A DNA stretch of 64,000 nt from Corynebacterium pilosum DSM 20521 = CIP 103422 (GTDB taxonomy: Bacteria > Actinomycetota > Actinomycetes > Mycobacteriales > Mycobacteriaceae). Location: positions 1-64,000 of the forward strand of contig NZ_KB892472.1 in the NCBI RefSeq assembly GCF_000373805.1, given 5' to 3'. Positions 50,931 to 60,535 of the stretch are shown here, in pieces (the first letter of the stretch is position 1; every line of letters starts with the position of its first letter). Made by a program: the position numbers and the translations under genes. The notes beneath the pieces are model-generated. The model made no database searches and had not been told where the DNA came from. It was given only the letters and a program-made list of their open reading frames with translations.

Positions 50931-51611
50931 CTAGCGATGAAATTTTCCGTAGTCGGCGGGCACGGCACCCGCCTCCGCGGCGGCCAGCACCGCGGCCACG
51001 AAATCACGTGCCACCTTCTTCTCCCCCACGTTGCGGCCCGAAATGGACAAACGCACCGAGTTGCCACGTTTCGCTCCGCGCTCAGCGGCACGGATCACGT
51101 TGCCACGCCACCACTTCGCCGCACCATAGCCCTCGCCCACTGAGAGGTTGCGGGCTTTCAACACTCGCCCAGACTCGAGGTGTACCAGCCCACCGGTGGA
51201 CGCTGCGACCACGAACCCGAACTCCGGCAGCACCTCCAGCGTTCCGGCAGACATCCGCCACCGCGGCGGGGCGAAAATATCGGTGTCGAACCCAATGCTG
51301 CGCATCTGGCGCGTTGCCCCCTTCAACCGCAGGCGGGCCTCGTGTGCATCGAGAGTAGAAAATTCGGCACGCCTACCCTGCACCGCCTGGTCAAAACCAT
51401 TCAAGATCAAGGTTCGGCCAGCGTCGCGCTGCTCCGAAAGAAAAGCGCGAGTGCTCTTGTCCTTGGCCAGGTGCCAGTTGCCATCAATATGGGGCGCGAC
51501 CAGCAAAGAGACGGGGATCTTTTCGTCGTCAAGCCTGCTGATCAAACGCTCCACGTCCTTGCGCGTCTCAGCAAAAATCGACGACACGGAGACGAAGAGG
51601 CGGCCATTCAT
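50931..51611 (-). CDS. DUF2334-like polysaccharide deacetylase-fold protein
   Basis: A 226-aa protein with a NodB/DUF2334-like fold. RLFVSVSSIFAETRKDVERLISRLDDEKIPVSLLVAPHIDGNWHL matches the N-terminal beta-strand and metal-site region (the usual D.. and H..H seem partly altered). Later come LILNGFDQ, FAPPRWRMSAGTLEVLPEFGFVVAAS and NSVRLSISG. No signal peptide is seen. Catalytic activity is uncertain because the first Asp appears missing (SVSSI in place of S.DD.). The start at 51611 is ATG. It lies between glutathione peroxidase and oligopeptidase B on the same strand. Confidence 0.72.
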   Translation of the reverse strand: MNGRLFVSVSSIFAETRKDVERLISRLDDEKIPVSLLVAPHIDGNWHLAKDKSTRAFLSEQRDAGRTLILNGFDQAVQGRRAEFSTLDAHEARLRLKGATRQMRSIGFDTDIFAPPRWRMSAGTLEVLPEFGFVVAASTGGLVHLESGRVLKARNLSVGEGYGAAKWWRGNVIRAAERGAKRGNSVRLSISGRNVGEKKVARDFVAAVLAAAEAGAVPADYGKFHR

Positions 51612-51656
51612 GCGCCTGATTATCGCACAAGGTACGGGTTAATGCGCGCCAAGAAA

Positions 51657-53801
51657 CTACGCCGCACCGGCGGTGCGCAGCGTCCAGGCATACTCGAAGG
51701 CTGTCTGGCGCCAGCGGGCATAACGCCCGGACACGCCACCGTGGCCGGCGCTCATCTCACACTTGAGCAGGAACTCGCCACCAGACGCCGTTGCCCGCAG
51801 CTGCGCGATCCACTTCGCCGGCTCCACGTACAGCACACGGGTATCGTTCAGGCTGGTCACCGCCAGAATATTGGGATAGTCCTTCGCCTCAATATTCTCG
51901 TAGGGCGAATAGGAGGCCATGTAGTCGTAGACTTCCGGGTCGTGGAAGGGGTCGCCCCATTCCTCCCACTCGGTGACCGTCAGGGGAAGTTCCGGCATCA
52001 AGATAGAGGTCAACGGATCGACGAAGGGCACGATCGCCTGGATACCGGCAAATTTCTCCGGGGCCATGTTCGCCACCGCGCCGACCAGCATTCCGCCGGC
52101 GGATCCACCCTCGGCGACCAGCTGCTCCGGCGTGGTTAGGCCTTCGTCGATAAGCATGTCCGCGGCCGCGATGAAGTCAGTAAAAGTATTCTTCTTCTGC
52201 AGCAGTTTGCCCTGGTCATACCAGGCACGTCCCATCTCGCCGCCGCCGCGCACGTGCGCGATGACAAAAATCATGCCGCGGTCCATCAGGCTCAGCCGTG
52301 CGATGGAAAAACCAGGGTCGATGGAGGACTCGTAGGAACCATAGGCGTAGAGCAACGTGGGCTGCGGCACCGAACGGTCCAGGTCGGCGCGGTGTACCAC
52401 GCTGACGGGGATGTCGGTGCCATCGTCGGCACGCGCCCACATGCGATAGGCGGTGTACTCCTCGGGGTTATAGCCGCCCAGGACCTCCTGCTGTTTCAGC
52501 AGGGTGCGCTCGCCGGTGGCCACGCAGTAATCGAAAAGCTGCGCCGGCTGGGTGAAGGACACGTAGGATAGGCGCACCACCGGGGCATCCCACTCCGGGT
52601 TGCCGCCAACGCCGACGGTGTAAAGCTCCTCATCAAATTCGAGTTCGTGGAAACGCCCGAAATCCTCGCCCTTCAGGTTCATGAACGCGGCGCGCCCAAT
52701 GCCCCCGCGCCGGTACGCCAGCACCATGAAGTCGCGGTAGGTGTCGATGCCCTCCACGCGGCGTTCGTCGTCGTGCGGGACCAGTTCGTCCAACTCGCGC
52801 AGGCCAGGAAGTGCGACACTAGCGCGTTCCGACGCCGGCCTCACCGCACACTGGCCCACCGAAAAGTTCGGCCCCAGCGCGTTGTGGGTGACCACCCAGT
52901 GCTCCACCCCGTCGAGGTCGGCCAAGTCCACCGCGTACTCCACGCCCTGTTCGCGTGGCCACAACACGTGGAATTCGCCTTCGGGATCGTCGATCGGCAG
53001 CACGCGGATTTCGGTGGTGACCTTGGAGCCGGATTCAATGATCAGGTAGCGCTCCGAGCGCTCCCCGCCCACGGCCACGTTGAAGCGCTCGTCTTCTTCG
53101 CGGTAGACCAGCACGTCCTCATCCATGCTGGTGCCCATCTTGTGGCGCCACACCGAATCCGGCCGCCAGGCCTCATCGACGCGCTGGTAGAAGATATAGT
53201 CCTCGCCTGCCCAGGTTGCGCCATAAAAAATGTTGTCCAGCCGGTCGCCCAGCAGCTCGCCCGTCTCCAAGTCTTTGACGTAGAGGGTGAAACGCTCATC
53301 ACCGGCGGTGTCGACGGAGTAGGCAAGGTAGCGGCCGCTCGTCGTCACGCTCGAAGCGCCGACGGAGAAGAATTCGTGGCCTTCCGCCAGCTCGTTGAAG
53401 TCCAGCACGACCTGCTCGCCGGGCAGCGCGGAGCCGTCCTCGGGCAGCACGGGCGGCACCCACGGGTCAGAACCTTCCTCCACGGCCACACGGCAGGACA
53501 GGCCATAGTCCTTGCCCTCGATGGTGCGCCCGTAGTACCACCAGTTACCGGCGCGCTGCGGCACGGACATATCGGTCTGCTTCGTGCGGGACTTGATCTC
53601 CTCGTAGACCTGCTCCGTCAGGTCCTCCAGGTCAGCGGTGCGCGCCTTCGTGTAAGCGTTCTCCGCCTCCAGGTAGGCGATGGTTTCGGGTGACTCTTTG
53701 TCGCGCAACCATTCGTAATTGTCCACAAAATCGCGCCCATGGAAAGAGCGCGTCACGGGGTGGGTGGGGGCAACAGGGGCGGTTCGCGAGGTGTCGGTCA
53801 T
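51657..53801 (-). CDS. Oligopeptidase B-like S9 prolyl oligopeptidase
   Basis: A 714-aa serine peptidase of family S9A, acting on short peptides after basic residues. The N-terminal beta-propeller spans about residues 70-420; the alpha/beta-hydrolase domain has the nucleophile elbow EGGSAGGMLVGAVANM, the catalytic Asp in ILAVTSLNDTRVLYVEP, and the His in CEMSAGHGGVSGRYARW. The Glu/Asp pair that favours basic P1 residues could not be assigned by eye. It is cytoplasmic (no signal peptide). ATG at 53801 is preferred to an upstream TTG. It is followed by a 45-bp gap to the DUF2334 gene. Confidence 0.93.
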   Translation of the reverse strand: MTDTSRTAPVAPTHPVTRSFHGRDFVDNYEWLRDKESPETIAYLEAENAYTKARTADLEDLTEQVYEEIKSRTKQTDMSVPQRAGNWWYYGRTIEGKDYGLSCRVAVEEGSDPWVPPVLPEDGSALPGEQVVLDFNELAEGHEFFSVGASSVTTSGRYLAYSVDTAGDERFTLYVKDLETGELLGDRLDNIFYGATWAGEDYIFYQRVDEAWRPDSVWRHKMGTSMDEDVLVYREEDERFNVAVGGERSERYLIIESGSKVTTEIRVLPIDDPEGEFHVLWPREQGVEYAVDLADLDGVEHWVVTHNALGPNFSVGQCAVRPASERASVALPGLRELDELVPHDDERRVEGIDTYRDFMVLAYRRGGIGRAAFMNLKGEDFGRFHELEFDEELYTVGVGGNPEWDAPVVRLSYVSFTQPAQLFDYCVATGERTLLKQQEVLGGYNPEEYTAYRMWARADDGTDIPVSVVHRADLDRSVPQPTLLYAYGSYESSIDPGFSIARLSLMDRGMIFVIAHVRGGGEMGRAWYDQGKLLQKKNTFTDFIAAADMLIDEGLTTPEQLVAEGGSAGGMLVGAVANMAPEKFAGIQAIVPFVDPLTSILMPELPLTVTEWEEWGDPFHDPEVYDYMASYSPYENIEAKDYPNILAVTSLNDTRVLYVEPAKWIAQLRATASGGEFLLKCEMSAGHGGVSGRYARWRQTAFEYAWTLRTAGAA

Positions 53802-53824
53802 AACCACCCATGCTAGCAACCGTT

Positions 53825-54721
53825 TTACTTCGCGCAGTCACCCAGCCAGCTGTGGAACTTCTCCCCGCTCAGGCGCTCATAGGCCTCGATATAGCGCTCG
53901 CGCGTGGCCTCCACCACGGAGCCCGGCAGCGCCGGCGGTGCGACGTCCCCGCCCGGTTCCCAGCCGGACTTCGGGCTGGTCAGCCAGTTGCGCACGTATT
54001 GCTTGTCGAAGCTTGGCTGCACCTCGCCCTCGGCGTAGGAGTCCGCCGGCCAGTAGCGGGAGGAGTCTGGGGTCAAGACCTCGTCGGCAAGCACCAGCGT
54101 TCCATCCTTGTCCAGGCCGAATTCGAACTTCGTGTCCGCCAGGATGATGCCCTTGGATTCGGCCAGTTTCGCGGCCTCGGAATAGATCTTCAAGGTGGCG
54201 TCGCGCATTTCGTTGGCGCGGGCTTCGCCGAGCTTATCGACGACCACCTGGAAGCTGACGTTCTCATCATGATCGCCCTGCTCCGCCTTCGTCGCAGGCG
54301 TGAAGATCGGCTCCGGCAGCTTCGAAGCCTCAGTCAGCCCTTCGGGCAGCTCGATACCGCAGACGGTGCCGGACTCCTTGTATTCCTTCAGGCCCGAGCC
54401 GGTGAGGTAGCCGCGCGCGACGCACTCGAAAGGCAGCATGTTCAGGCGCTTAACGACGAGCGCACGCCCCAGCACTTCGTCCGGGATCCGCTCATCGTCG
54501 ATGGGGCCGGCGAGGTGATTCGGGAAATCGATCTGGTTGAAAAAGAACACGCTCGTCGCCGTGAGCACTCGTCCCTTGTCGGGGATGAGTGGCTCAAGTG
54601 GGAAGTCGAACGCCGAAATTCGGTCGGTGGCCACCATCAGCAGGGCCTCGTCGTCAATCTCGTAGATTTCACGGACTTTACCTGCAGAAAGGTGGTTGTA
54701 CTCAGACAATTCTGGTCGCAT
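53825..54721 (-). CDS. purC: SAICAR synthase PurC
   Basis: PurC joins aspartate to CAIR using ATP in purine synthesis. The 298-aa protein has [91 protein letters not shown] and [13 protein letters not shown], all typical. ATG at 54721 ([10 protein letters not shown]) is chosen; the longer form adds only ten atypical residues. It lies 45 bp downstream of purB on the same strand. Confidence 0.96.
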   Translation of the reverse strand: MRPELSEYNHLSAGKVREIYEIDDEALLMVATDRISAFDFPLEPLIPDKGRVLTATSVFFFNQIDFPNHLAGPIDDERIPDEVLGRALVVKRLNMLPFECVARGYLTGSGLKEYKESGTVCGIELPEGLTEASKLPEPIFTPATKAEQGDHDENVSFQVVVDKLGEARANEMRDATLKIYSEAAKLAESKGIILADTKFEFGLDKDGTLVLADEVLTPDSSRYWPADSYAEGEVQPSFDKQYVRNWLTSPKSGWEPGGDVAPPALPGSVVEATRERYIEAYERLSGEKFHSWLGDCAK

Positions 54722-54766
54722 GGAATCACAGTGTAGACCCATCAGCGCCACCGTGGTAGTTGGGAC

Positions 54767-56197
54767 TTAGAGAATTTCGCCCGGGGTGTAGTTCGCGGCT
54801 TCTGGGTGCTGGTTGACCAAGTCGTGGATGTTGTGCAGCACGTGGTCAATCTGCAGCTCAGTAGCACCGATGAAGGCCTCGCGGTCCGCCAGCGCCTGGT
54901 CCAACTCGGACTGGTTCAGGCCCAAGCGGCCGTCCTTGGCCAGGCGTTCGGTGAGGTTTTGTTCCGCGCCCTTCTGGCGCATGTCCAGGGCCATCGCCAC
55001 AGCGTTTTCCTTGATCACTTCGTGCGCGGTTTCGCGGCCTACGCCCTTGCGCACCGCAGCCATGAGGATGCGGGTAGTCGCCAGGAACGGCAGGTAGCGG
55101 TCCAGCTCGCGGGTAATCATGGCGGGGAAAGCGCCGAACTCATCGAGCACCGTGAGGAAGGTTTCCATCATGCCGTCGAAGGCGAAGAACGCGTCCGGCA
55201 GCGCTACACGGCGCACCACCGAATCCGACACGTCGCCCTCGTTCCACTGCGACCCAGCCAGGTCAGCCACCATGGTGAGGTAACCACGCAGGATCACCTG
55301 GAAGCCGTTGACGCGTTCGCAGGATCGCGCGTTCATCTTGTGCGGCATGGCCGACGAACCGACCTGGCCTTCCTTAAAGCCCTCGGTGACGGTTTCGTTG
55401 CCCGCCATCAGGCGGATCGTGGTGGCCAACGACGAAGGCCCCGCGCCCAGCTGTACCAGGGCAGAGATCGCGTCAAAATCCAGCGAACGTGGGTAGACCT
55501 GGCCCACCGAATCGAAGATGTTCGAGAAGCCGAGGTAGTCGGCGATGGTGGTCTCCAGGGAGGCCAGCCGGCCCCGGTCCCCGTCGAAAAGGTCCAGCAT
55601 GTCCTGAGAAGTGCCCATCGGGCCCTTGATGCCGCGCAGCGGGTAGCGCGACAGCAAGTTTTCCACGCGGCGCACAGCGACCAGTGTTTCGTCGGCGGCC
55701 GTGGCGAAGCGCTTACCCAAGGTGGTGGCTTGGGCGGCCACGTTGTGGGAACGGCCGGCCATCACCAGGGTTTTGTACTCGCCGGCGCGGTTACCCATGG
55801 CCTTAAGCACGGCCACGGACTTGTCGCGCACCAGCTCCAGGGACTTGTACACCTGCAGCTGCTCCACGTTTTCGGTGAGGTCGCGGCTGGTCATGCCCTT
55901 GTGGATGTGCTCGTGGCCGGCCAAAGCATTGAATTCTTCGATGCGCGCCTTCACGTCGTGGCGGGTCACGCGCTCACGCGCGGCAATGGAGTCCAAGTCA
56001 ACGCGGTCGATGACTGCCTCATAAGCTTGGATCGCGGACTCCGGGATGTCGAGCCCCAGGTCCTTCTGCGCGCGCATGACGGCGATCCACAGTTGACGCT
56101 CCAGGATGATCTTGTATTCTGCACTCCACAGCTTCGCCATGGTGGGAGAAGCGTAGCGATTCGATAGGACATTGCCGTTGAAGGGTTTTTCGGCCAC
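54767..56197 (-). CDS. purB: Adenylosuccinate lyase PurB
   Basis: PurB removes fumarate from SAICAR and adenylosuccinate, acting twice in purine synthesis. The 476-aa protein has SNRYASPTMAKLWSAEYKI at the start, TRHDVKARIEEFNALAGHEHIHKGMTSRD (catalytic His region), and the superfamily signature GSSAMPHKMNARSCERV. Start GTG at 56197 lies after AGAAAGAG. It is 26 bp downstream of the aminotransferase gene. Confidence 0.96.
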   Translation of the reverse strand: MAEKPFNGNVLSNRYASPTMAKLWSAEYKIILERQLWIAVMRAQKDLGLDIPESAIQAYEAVIDRVDLDSIAARERVTRHDVKARIEEFNALAGHEHIHKGMTSRDLTENVEQLQVYKSLELVRDKSVAVLKAMGNRAGEYKTLVMAGRSHNVAAQATTLGKRFATAADETLVAVRRVENLLSRYPLRGIKGPMGTSQDMLDLFDGDRGRLASLETTIADYLGFSNIFDSVGQVYPRSLDFDAISALVQLGAGPSSLATTIRLMAGNETVTEGFKEGQVGSSAMPHKMNARSCERVNGFQVILRGYLTMVADLAGSQWNEGDVSDSVVRRVALPDAFFAFDGMMETFLTVLDEFGAFPAMITRELDRYLPFLATTRILMAAVRKGVGRETAHEVIKENAVAMALDMRQKGAEQNLTERLAKDGRLGLNQSELDQALADREAFIGATELQIDHVLHNIHDLVNQHPEAANYTPGEIL

Positions 56198-56223
56198 AGC
56201 ACAACTCTTTCTATAGAGACTTT

Positions 56224-57381
56224 TTAGTTGAGGTAATCGTCGAGACGCGCACACGCCTCACGCGCCAACTCAGGGGTGGAGCACAGGCTCAATCGTACCC
56301 ACGTGTTGCCGCCTGTCGGGTCGAAATCAATTCCCGGGGCAAACGCCACGCCGATCTTATCGACGAGCTCATGGCACCAGGCTTCCGAATCCTGCGTGTA
56401 CTTCGACACGTCCACCCACAGGTACAGCCCGCCGTCCGGATCCGCGAAAGTATCCAGCCCGATCTTCGGCAGCTCCTCCAGGAGCACTTCCCGCACGGAG
56501 CGGTAATCCTCCACGTAGCCGTCGAGCGTCTCGCGCGCCGCGTCGGTGAAAGCGCCGCGCGCCGCCACCTGGGACACCGCCGGCGCACACAGCGCAAGCG
56601 AGGCCTGCAGGTTCTCCACGGGCTCCAGCAGCGCATCCGGCAGGATCAGCCAGCCCACACGCCAGCCGGTCATGGAGTAATACTTCGACAGCGTGCCGAC
56701 GACCACAGCATTCTTGCTGAACTGTCGCGCGGTGGCCTCGGGGCGGCCAAAGCTCATGCCGTGGTAGTCCTCGTCGGAAATCAGCCAGGCGCCGTTTGCG
56801 TCACACCACGCGGCGATGCGCTCCAGCTCAGCCGGGTCGATGATGGTGCCGGTGGGGTTGCCGGGACTGGTGACCATGACGGCCTTGATGTCCTCGCCGG
56901 ATTTACGTAGCTCCTCCAGGTGGTCGGCGGTGGGCTGGAAGCGTGTCGACGCATCCGTTTCCATCGTCACGATATTGCCGCCCAGCGACTCCAAAATATT
57001 GCGATACGCCGGGTAACCCGGGTTCGGCAACGCCACCGTGTCGCCAGCGTCCAGGCAGGCCAGAAACGCGTTGACGAAACCGCCGGAAGAACCCGTCGTG
57101 ATCACCACGCTGTGCGCCTCCGTGTCCACCCCGTAGGTCTTCGAGTGCCAGTCCGCGATAATCTGGCGCAGCTGCGCATCGCCAACAACCTCGGTGTAGC
57201 CCAGGGCGTCGTCGTTAAGCACCTGCGTGACCGCCTCGATCGCAGGCAGGGGCGCGCCGGTCGACGGCTGCCCCGCGCAGAGCATGATGGTGTCTTTGCC
57301 CTCACGCTTGCGACGCTGGACCAAGTCCAGCATCTGCATTACTCGAAACGGTTGAACGCGGCCACGATTGGAAACTTTCAT
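56224..57381 (-). CDS. Class I/II PLP-dependent aminotransferase
   Basis: A 385-aa fold-type I aminotransferase. The conserved blocks are LCAGQPSTGAP, VVITTGSSGGFVNAFLACLDAGDTVALPNPGYPAYRN, VMVTSPGNPTGTIIDPAELE and the PLP-lysine motif VVVGTLSKYYSMTGWRVGWLI. The ring-stacking SISDEDYHGMSFG block is present. Amino-acid specificity cannot be read from sequence; it could be an aspartate-, valine- or aromatic-type enzyme. The ATG at 57381 is preferred (MKVSNRGRVQPF); a longer frame overlaps purD. It lies between purB and purD in C. glutamicum as well. Confidence 0.9.
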   Translation of the reverse strand: MKVSNRGRVQPFRVMQMLDLVQRRKREGKDTIMLCAGQPSTGAPLPAIEAVTQVLNDDALGYTEVVGDAQLRQIIADWHSKTYGVDTEAHSVVITTGSSGGFVNAFLACLDAGDTVALPNPGYPAYRNILESLGGNIVTMETDASTRFQPTADHLEELRKSGEDIKAVMVTSPGNPTGTIIDPAELERIAAWCDANGAWLISDEDYHGMSFGRPEATARQFSKNAVVVGTLSKYYSMTGWRVGWLILPDALLEPVENLQASLALCAPAVSQVAARGAFTDAARETLDGYVEDYRSVREVLLEELPKIGLDTFADPDGGLYLWVDVSKYTQDSEAWCHELVDKIGVAFAPGIDFDPTGGNTWVRLSLCSTPELAREACARLDDYLN

Positions 57382-57391
57382 GGCCTCTAGC

Positions 57392-58627
57392 TTAAACCGT
57401 GATCTCCCCGTCCAACGCACGCTGTCCGATATCGCGGCGGTAGAAGGATCCTTCCAGCTCAATCTGCTCGATCTGCGCGTACGCATCAGCGCGTGCGGCC
57501 CCAAGATCCGCACCCACGCCCACCACATTGAGAACACGGCCACCAGAGGAGATCAGGCGGCCTTCGTCGTCAAGCGCCGTGCCCGCGTGCAGCACATGCT
57601 CAGCGCCATGGATCTCCCCGCCGATCACGGGCGCCGCCGGATAATCCTGCGCCGCCAACACCACCGTGATCGCGGCCCCATCACGCCACTCAAGCTGCGG
57701 CAACTCCGCCAAGCGGCCCTCCGCGGTAGCCAGCAGCGCCTCCGCCAGATCCGACTCCAACAAGGCCAACACGGCCTGGGTCTCCGGGTCGCCGAAACGG
57801 GCGTTGAACTCCACCACCGACGGGCCCTGCTCGCCCCACGCGATGCCCGCGTACAGCAAACCGGAATAAGGGATGCCGCGGGAAACCATCTCGCGCGCCA
57901 CGGGCGCCACCACCTCATCGACGATGCGCTGCACACCGCCCTCAGGCAGCCACGGCAGCGGGCAGTACGCGCCCATGCCGCCGGTGTTCGGGCCCTCGTC
58001 GTTATCGTAGGCGCGCTTGTGGTCCTGCGCCGGGATCAGCGGCACGACCGTTTCGCCATCGACCAGGCAAAACAGGCTCACCTCAGGGCCGTCCAGGAAG
58101 CTTTCCACCAGCACCGGGTTACCGCCGGCGATGACCTCGCGGGCATGCTCGGCCGCAGCGTCTCGCTCGCGCGTGACGACGACCCCCTTGCCCCCTGCCA
58201 GGCCGTCATCCTTGACCACATAGTTCGGGCCAAAATTATCCAGCACGGTATCGATCTCGCCCGCCTCCAGGATGCGTTCCGCGTAGGCGGTGGCCACGCC
58301 GGCAGCGGACATGACGTCCTTCGCAAATGCCTTGGACCCTTCCAGCTGGGCGGCAGCCTGGGTGGGGCCGAACGTCGAAAAGCCTGCCTCACGCAACGCG
58401 TCGCTCGCACCGGCCACCAGGGGGATCTCCGGGCCGATCACGACGAGGTCTGCCTCCACCTCGCGGGCGACGTGCACCACTTCGAGGGGGTTTTGGATAT
58501 CGCAGTCAGCATTCGTGGCGATCTCCGCCGTACCAGCGTTGCCCGGGGCAACGAACAGTTCATGAGTCTGCATGGCCTGAGCAAGAGCATGTTCCCGGCC
58601 ACCGGAACCGATAATAAGGATGCGCAT
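57392..58627 (-). CDS. purD: Phosphoribosylamine-glycine ligase PurD
   Basis: PurD joins glycine to phosphoribosylamine with ATP, step two of purine synthesis. The 411-aa protein has [19 protein letters not shown] at the N-terminus, [58 protein letters not shown] and an ATP-grasp domain with [16 protein letters not shown]. The start is ATG at 58627; an ATG 9 bp upstream is also in frame. It is first of the purD-aminotransferase-purB-purC group, which has short gaps and is probably co-transcribed. It is divergent from the HIT gene. Confidence 0.96.
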   Translation of the reverse strand: MRILIIGSGGREHALAQAMQTHELFVAPGNAGTAEIATNADCDIQNPLEVVHVAREVEADLVVIGPEIPLVAGASDALREAGFSTFGPTQAAAQLEGSKAFAKDVMSAAGVATAYAERILEAGEIDTVLDNFGPNYVVKDDGLAGGKGVVVTRERDAAAEHAREVIAGGNPVLVESFLDGPEVSLFCLVDGETVVPLIPAQDHKRAYDNDEGPNTGGMGAYCPLPWLPEGGVQRIVDEVVAPVAREMVSRGIPYSGLLYAGIAWGEQGPSVVEFNARFGDPETQAVLALLESDLAEALLATAEGRLAELPQLEWRDGAAITVVLAAQDYPAAPVIGGEIHGAEHVLHAGTALDDEGRLISSGGRVLNVVGVGADLGAARADAYAQIEQIELEGSFYRRDIGQRALDGEITV

Positions 58628-58668
58628 GGCGCTCATAATAGCCCGACGAAGGCTAGACTTTAATCATT

Positions 58669-59094
58669 ATGAGTAGTGTATTTACGAAGATCATCAACGG
58701 GGAACTGCCCGGCCGATTCATCTACCGCGACGACAAGGTGGCCGCATTCCTCACCATCGAACCCGTCGCCTATGGCCACACCCTCGTCGTTCCTGTCGAA
58801 GAAGTGGACAAGTGGACCGACATCGACCAGGCGACATGGGCCGACATGAACGACATCGCCCAGCAGATCGGCGACGGCGTGATCGAATGCTTCGGTTCCG
58901 AACGCGCCGGCTACATGATCGCCGGCTTCGAAGTACCCCACGCGCACATCCATATCTTCCCAGCCAACGACATGTCCGGCTATAACTTGTCGACGATCAT
59001 GGCCGCCGATGAGACCGACCCCGCCAAGATGGATGACGCGGCCGCAAAGCTGCGCAATTTCCTCGGCACCGACCAGAACGGCTACCTGCCCTAG
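58669..59094 (+). CDS. HIT-family nucleotide hydrolase
   Basis: A 141-aa member of the HINT/Fhit superfamily. The active site VPHAHIHIFPAND (HxHxHxx) is intact, and the N-terminal block FTKIINGELPGRFIYRDDKVAAFLTIEPVAYGHTLVVPVEEVDKWTD is typical of HINT-type AMP-lysine or AMP-phosphoramidate hydrolases. The physiological substrate is unknown. TAGACT lies 9 nt before the ATG and no ribosome-binding site is seen, fitting a near-leaderless mRNA. Its stop overlaps the 3' end of the kinase gene by 4 bp (convergent). Confidence 0.9.
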   Translation: MSSVFTKIINGELPGRFIYRDDKVAAFLTIEPVAYGHTLVVPVEEVDKWTDIDQATWADMNDIAQQIGDGVIECFGSERAGYMIAGFEVPHAHIHIFPANDMSGYNLSTIMAADETDPAKMDDAAAKLRNFLGTDQNGYLP

Positions 59095-60524
59095 CCCTGG
59101 CTAGCGCGGGGCAGCGCCACCGTGAAGGTGGAGCCCACGCCCTCCTCCGAGGTGACGGAAATGGTGCCGCCGTGCTGCTCGACGAGCGACTTCACAATGG
59201 ACAACCCCAAACCGGAACCACCGTTGCCGCCACCGCGGGTGCGCGAGGAATCGGCGCGGTAGAACCGCTCAAAGATGTGCGCACAGACTTCCTTGCTCAT
59301 GCCGATTCCGTTATCGCACACGTCCACGAAGATGGTGTCCTCCTCGTCGCGCAGCACAATTTCTACCTCCGCATCCTTGCCGCCGTGCTTCAGCCCGTTG
59401 ACGACGAGGTTGAGCAGGATCTGGTGCATGCGGTCTGGATCACCCAGCACGACGGGGATGTCGGTCGTGGCGTTGTCCACATTGATGCTGCGCTCCGGAA
59501 ACGCCGCCCGTGCCGAGCCCATCACCGACAGCGACAGCTCAAGCAGGTCCATCGGTTGCTTGTTCAGCCGACTGCCCTCCGCGCGGGTCAAGGCCAGCAA
59601 GTCTTCAACCAGCAGCTTCATGCGCTTGGACTCGTCGTCAATCTTGCCCAGCACGAAATCCACGTCATCGGTGGCGCCCTGTCGGTAGAGCTCGGTAAAA
59701 CCGGTCAGACTTGTTAACGGGGTGCGCAGCTCATGCGAGGCATCGCCGACGAACCGGCGCATCTGGGCCTCTTTCTGCTGCGCGTCCTCCACCGATTCCT
59801 GCAGCTGGCCCAGCATGACGTTGAGCGAGTATGACAGCTGGCCCACCTCCGTGTTTCGGGGCCACTCGGGCACACGCAGATCCAGGTCTCCATCGGCGAT
59901 CTTCTGGGCTGTTGCCTCCACTTCGCGCAGCGGGCGCATCGCGCGTTGTACGAAGTAACGTGAGACAACAGCGATCAGCACCAGGGTCAGCCCAGAGATC
60001 ACGGCCTGGATGATGTTCAGGTTGCGCAGCAGGTTCTTTTCTTGGTCGAGGGACTTCGCCACGACAATGAGGCTGCCGTTCTCGCTCAAGGTTGCCATCG
60101 CGCGCCAACTGCGCTCTTCCAGCGACCCCGCCACCGACGGCAGTGTGGTGGGTTCGTGCAAGGCTTCAAGCTTGGTGATGTCCGGCGGGCTACCCTGCCC
60201 ATTGACTACGCGCTGTGGACCACCAAGGGGCACGATGACCTGCGCATAGTCGGATGGCAGCCGTTGCGTCGACATACCCGGTGGCAACTGAAGGGACTTC
60301 GCCCACCCGTCGATCCCGGTGTATAAGTCTTCGTCGATACGCTGGTACAACACGCTGCTCATCACCGTGGATACCGCCCACGAACTGCCGAAGAGGCCGA
60401 CCCCGGAAATCATCATCATGAGCAGCACCAGCCAAGTCCGCAACGGGATGGCGCGCGTTTTCGGCTTCGGCGACTTTCGTCGGCGCTTCTTCTCGCTGTT
60501 GCTCCGGGTCATGCCTTGCACCAT
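59091..60524 (-). CDS. Sensor histidine kinase (PhoS-like)
   Basis: A 477-aa membrane kinase. After a basic tail, helix one (WLVLLMMMISGVGLFGSSWAVS, about 30-52) and helix two (VISGLTLVLIAVVSRYFV, about 170-188) flank an extracytoplasmic sensor region. A HAMP domain follows (RAMRPLREVEATAQKIADGDLDLRV), then the H-box FVGDASHELRTPLTSL, N-box LLNLVVNGLKHGG, and G1/F/G2 boxes VDVCDNGIGMS and GGSGLGLSIVKSLVEQHGG. The closest match I recall is C. glutamicum PhoS/mycobacterial PhoR, the phosphate-starvation sensors, but no target data are in the window. It is the second gene of a two-gene operon with the response regulator. Confidence 0.88.
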   Translation of the reverse strand: MVQGMTRSNSEKKRRRKSPKPKTRAIPLRTWLVLLMMMISGVGLFGSSWAVSTVMSSVLYQRIDEDLYTGIDGWAKSLQLPPGMSTQRLPSDYAQVIVPLGGPQRVVNGQGSPPDITKLEALHEPTTLPSVAGSLEERSWRAMATLSENGSLIVVAKSLDQEKNLLRNLNIIQAVISGLTLVLIAVVSRYFVQRAMRPLREVEATAQKIADGDLDLRVPEWPRNTEVGQLSYSLNVMLGQLQESVEDAQQKEAQMRRFVGDASHELRTPLTSLTGFTELYRQGATDDVDFVLGKIDDESKRMKLLVEDLLALTRAEGSRLNKQPMDLLELSLSVMGSARAAFPERSINVDNATTDIPVVLGDPDRMHQILLNLVVNGLKHGGKDAEVEIVLRDEEDTIFVDVCDNGIGMSKEVCAHIFERFYRADSSRTRGGGNGGSGLGLSIVKSLVEQHGGTISVTSEEGVGSTFTVALPRASQG

Positions 60525-60535
60525 AGAGAAATGTC

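Noticed and set aside
54806..56167. 453-codon plus-strand open frame opposite purB
   Set aside because: Antisense of purB, with repeated His/Gly/Val-rich composition typical of shadow frames and no start signal.
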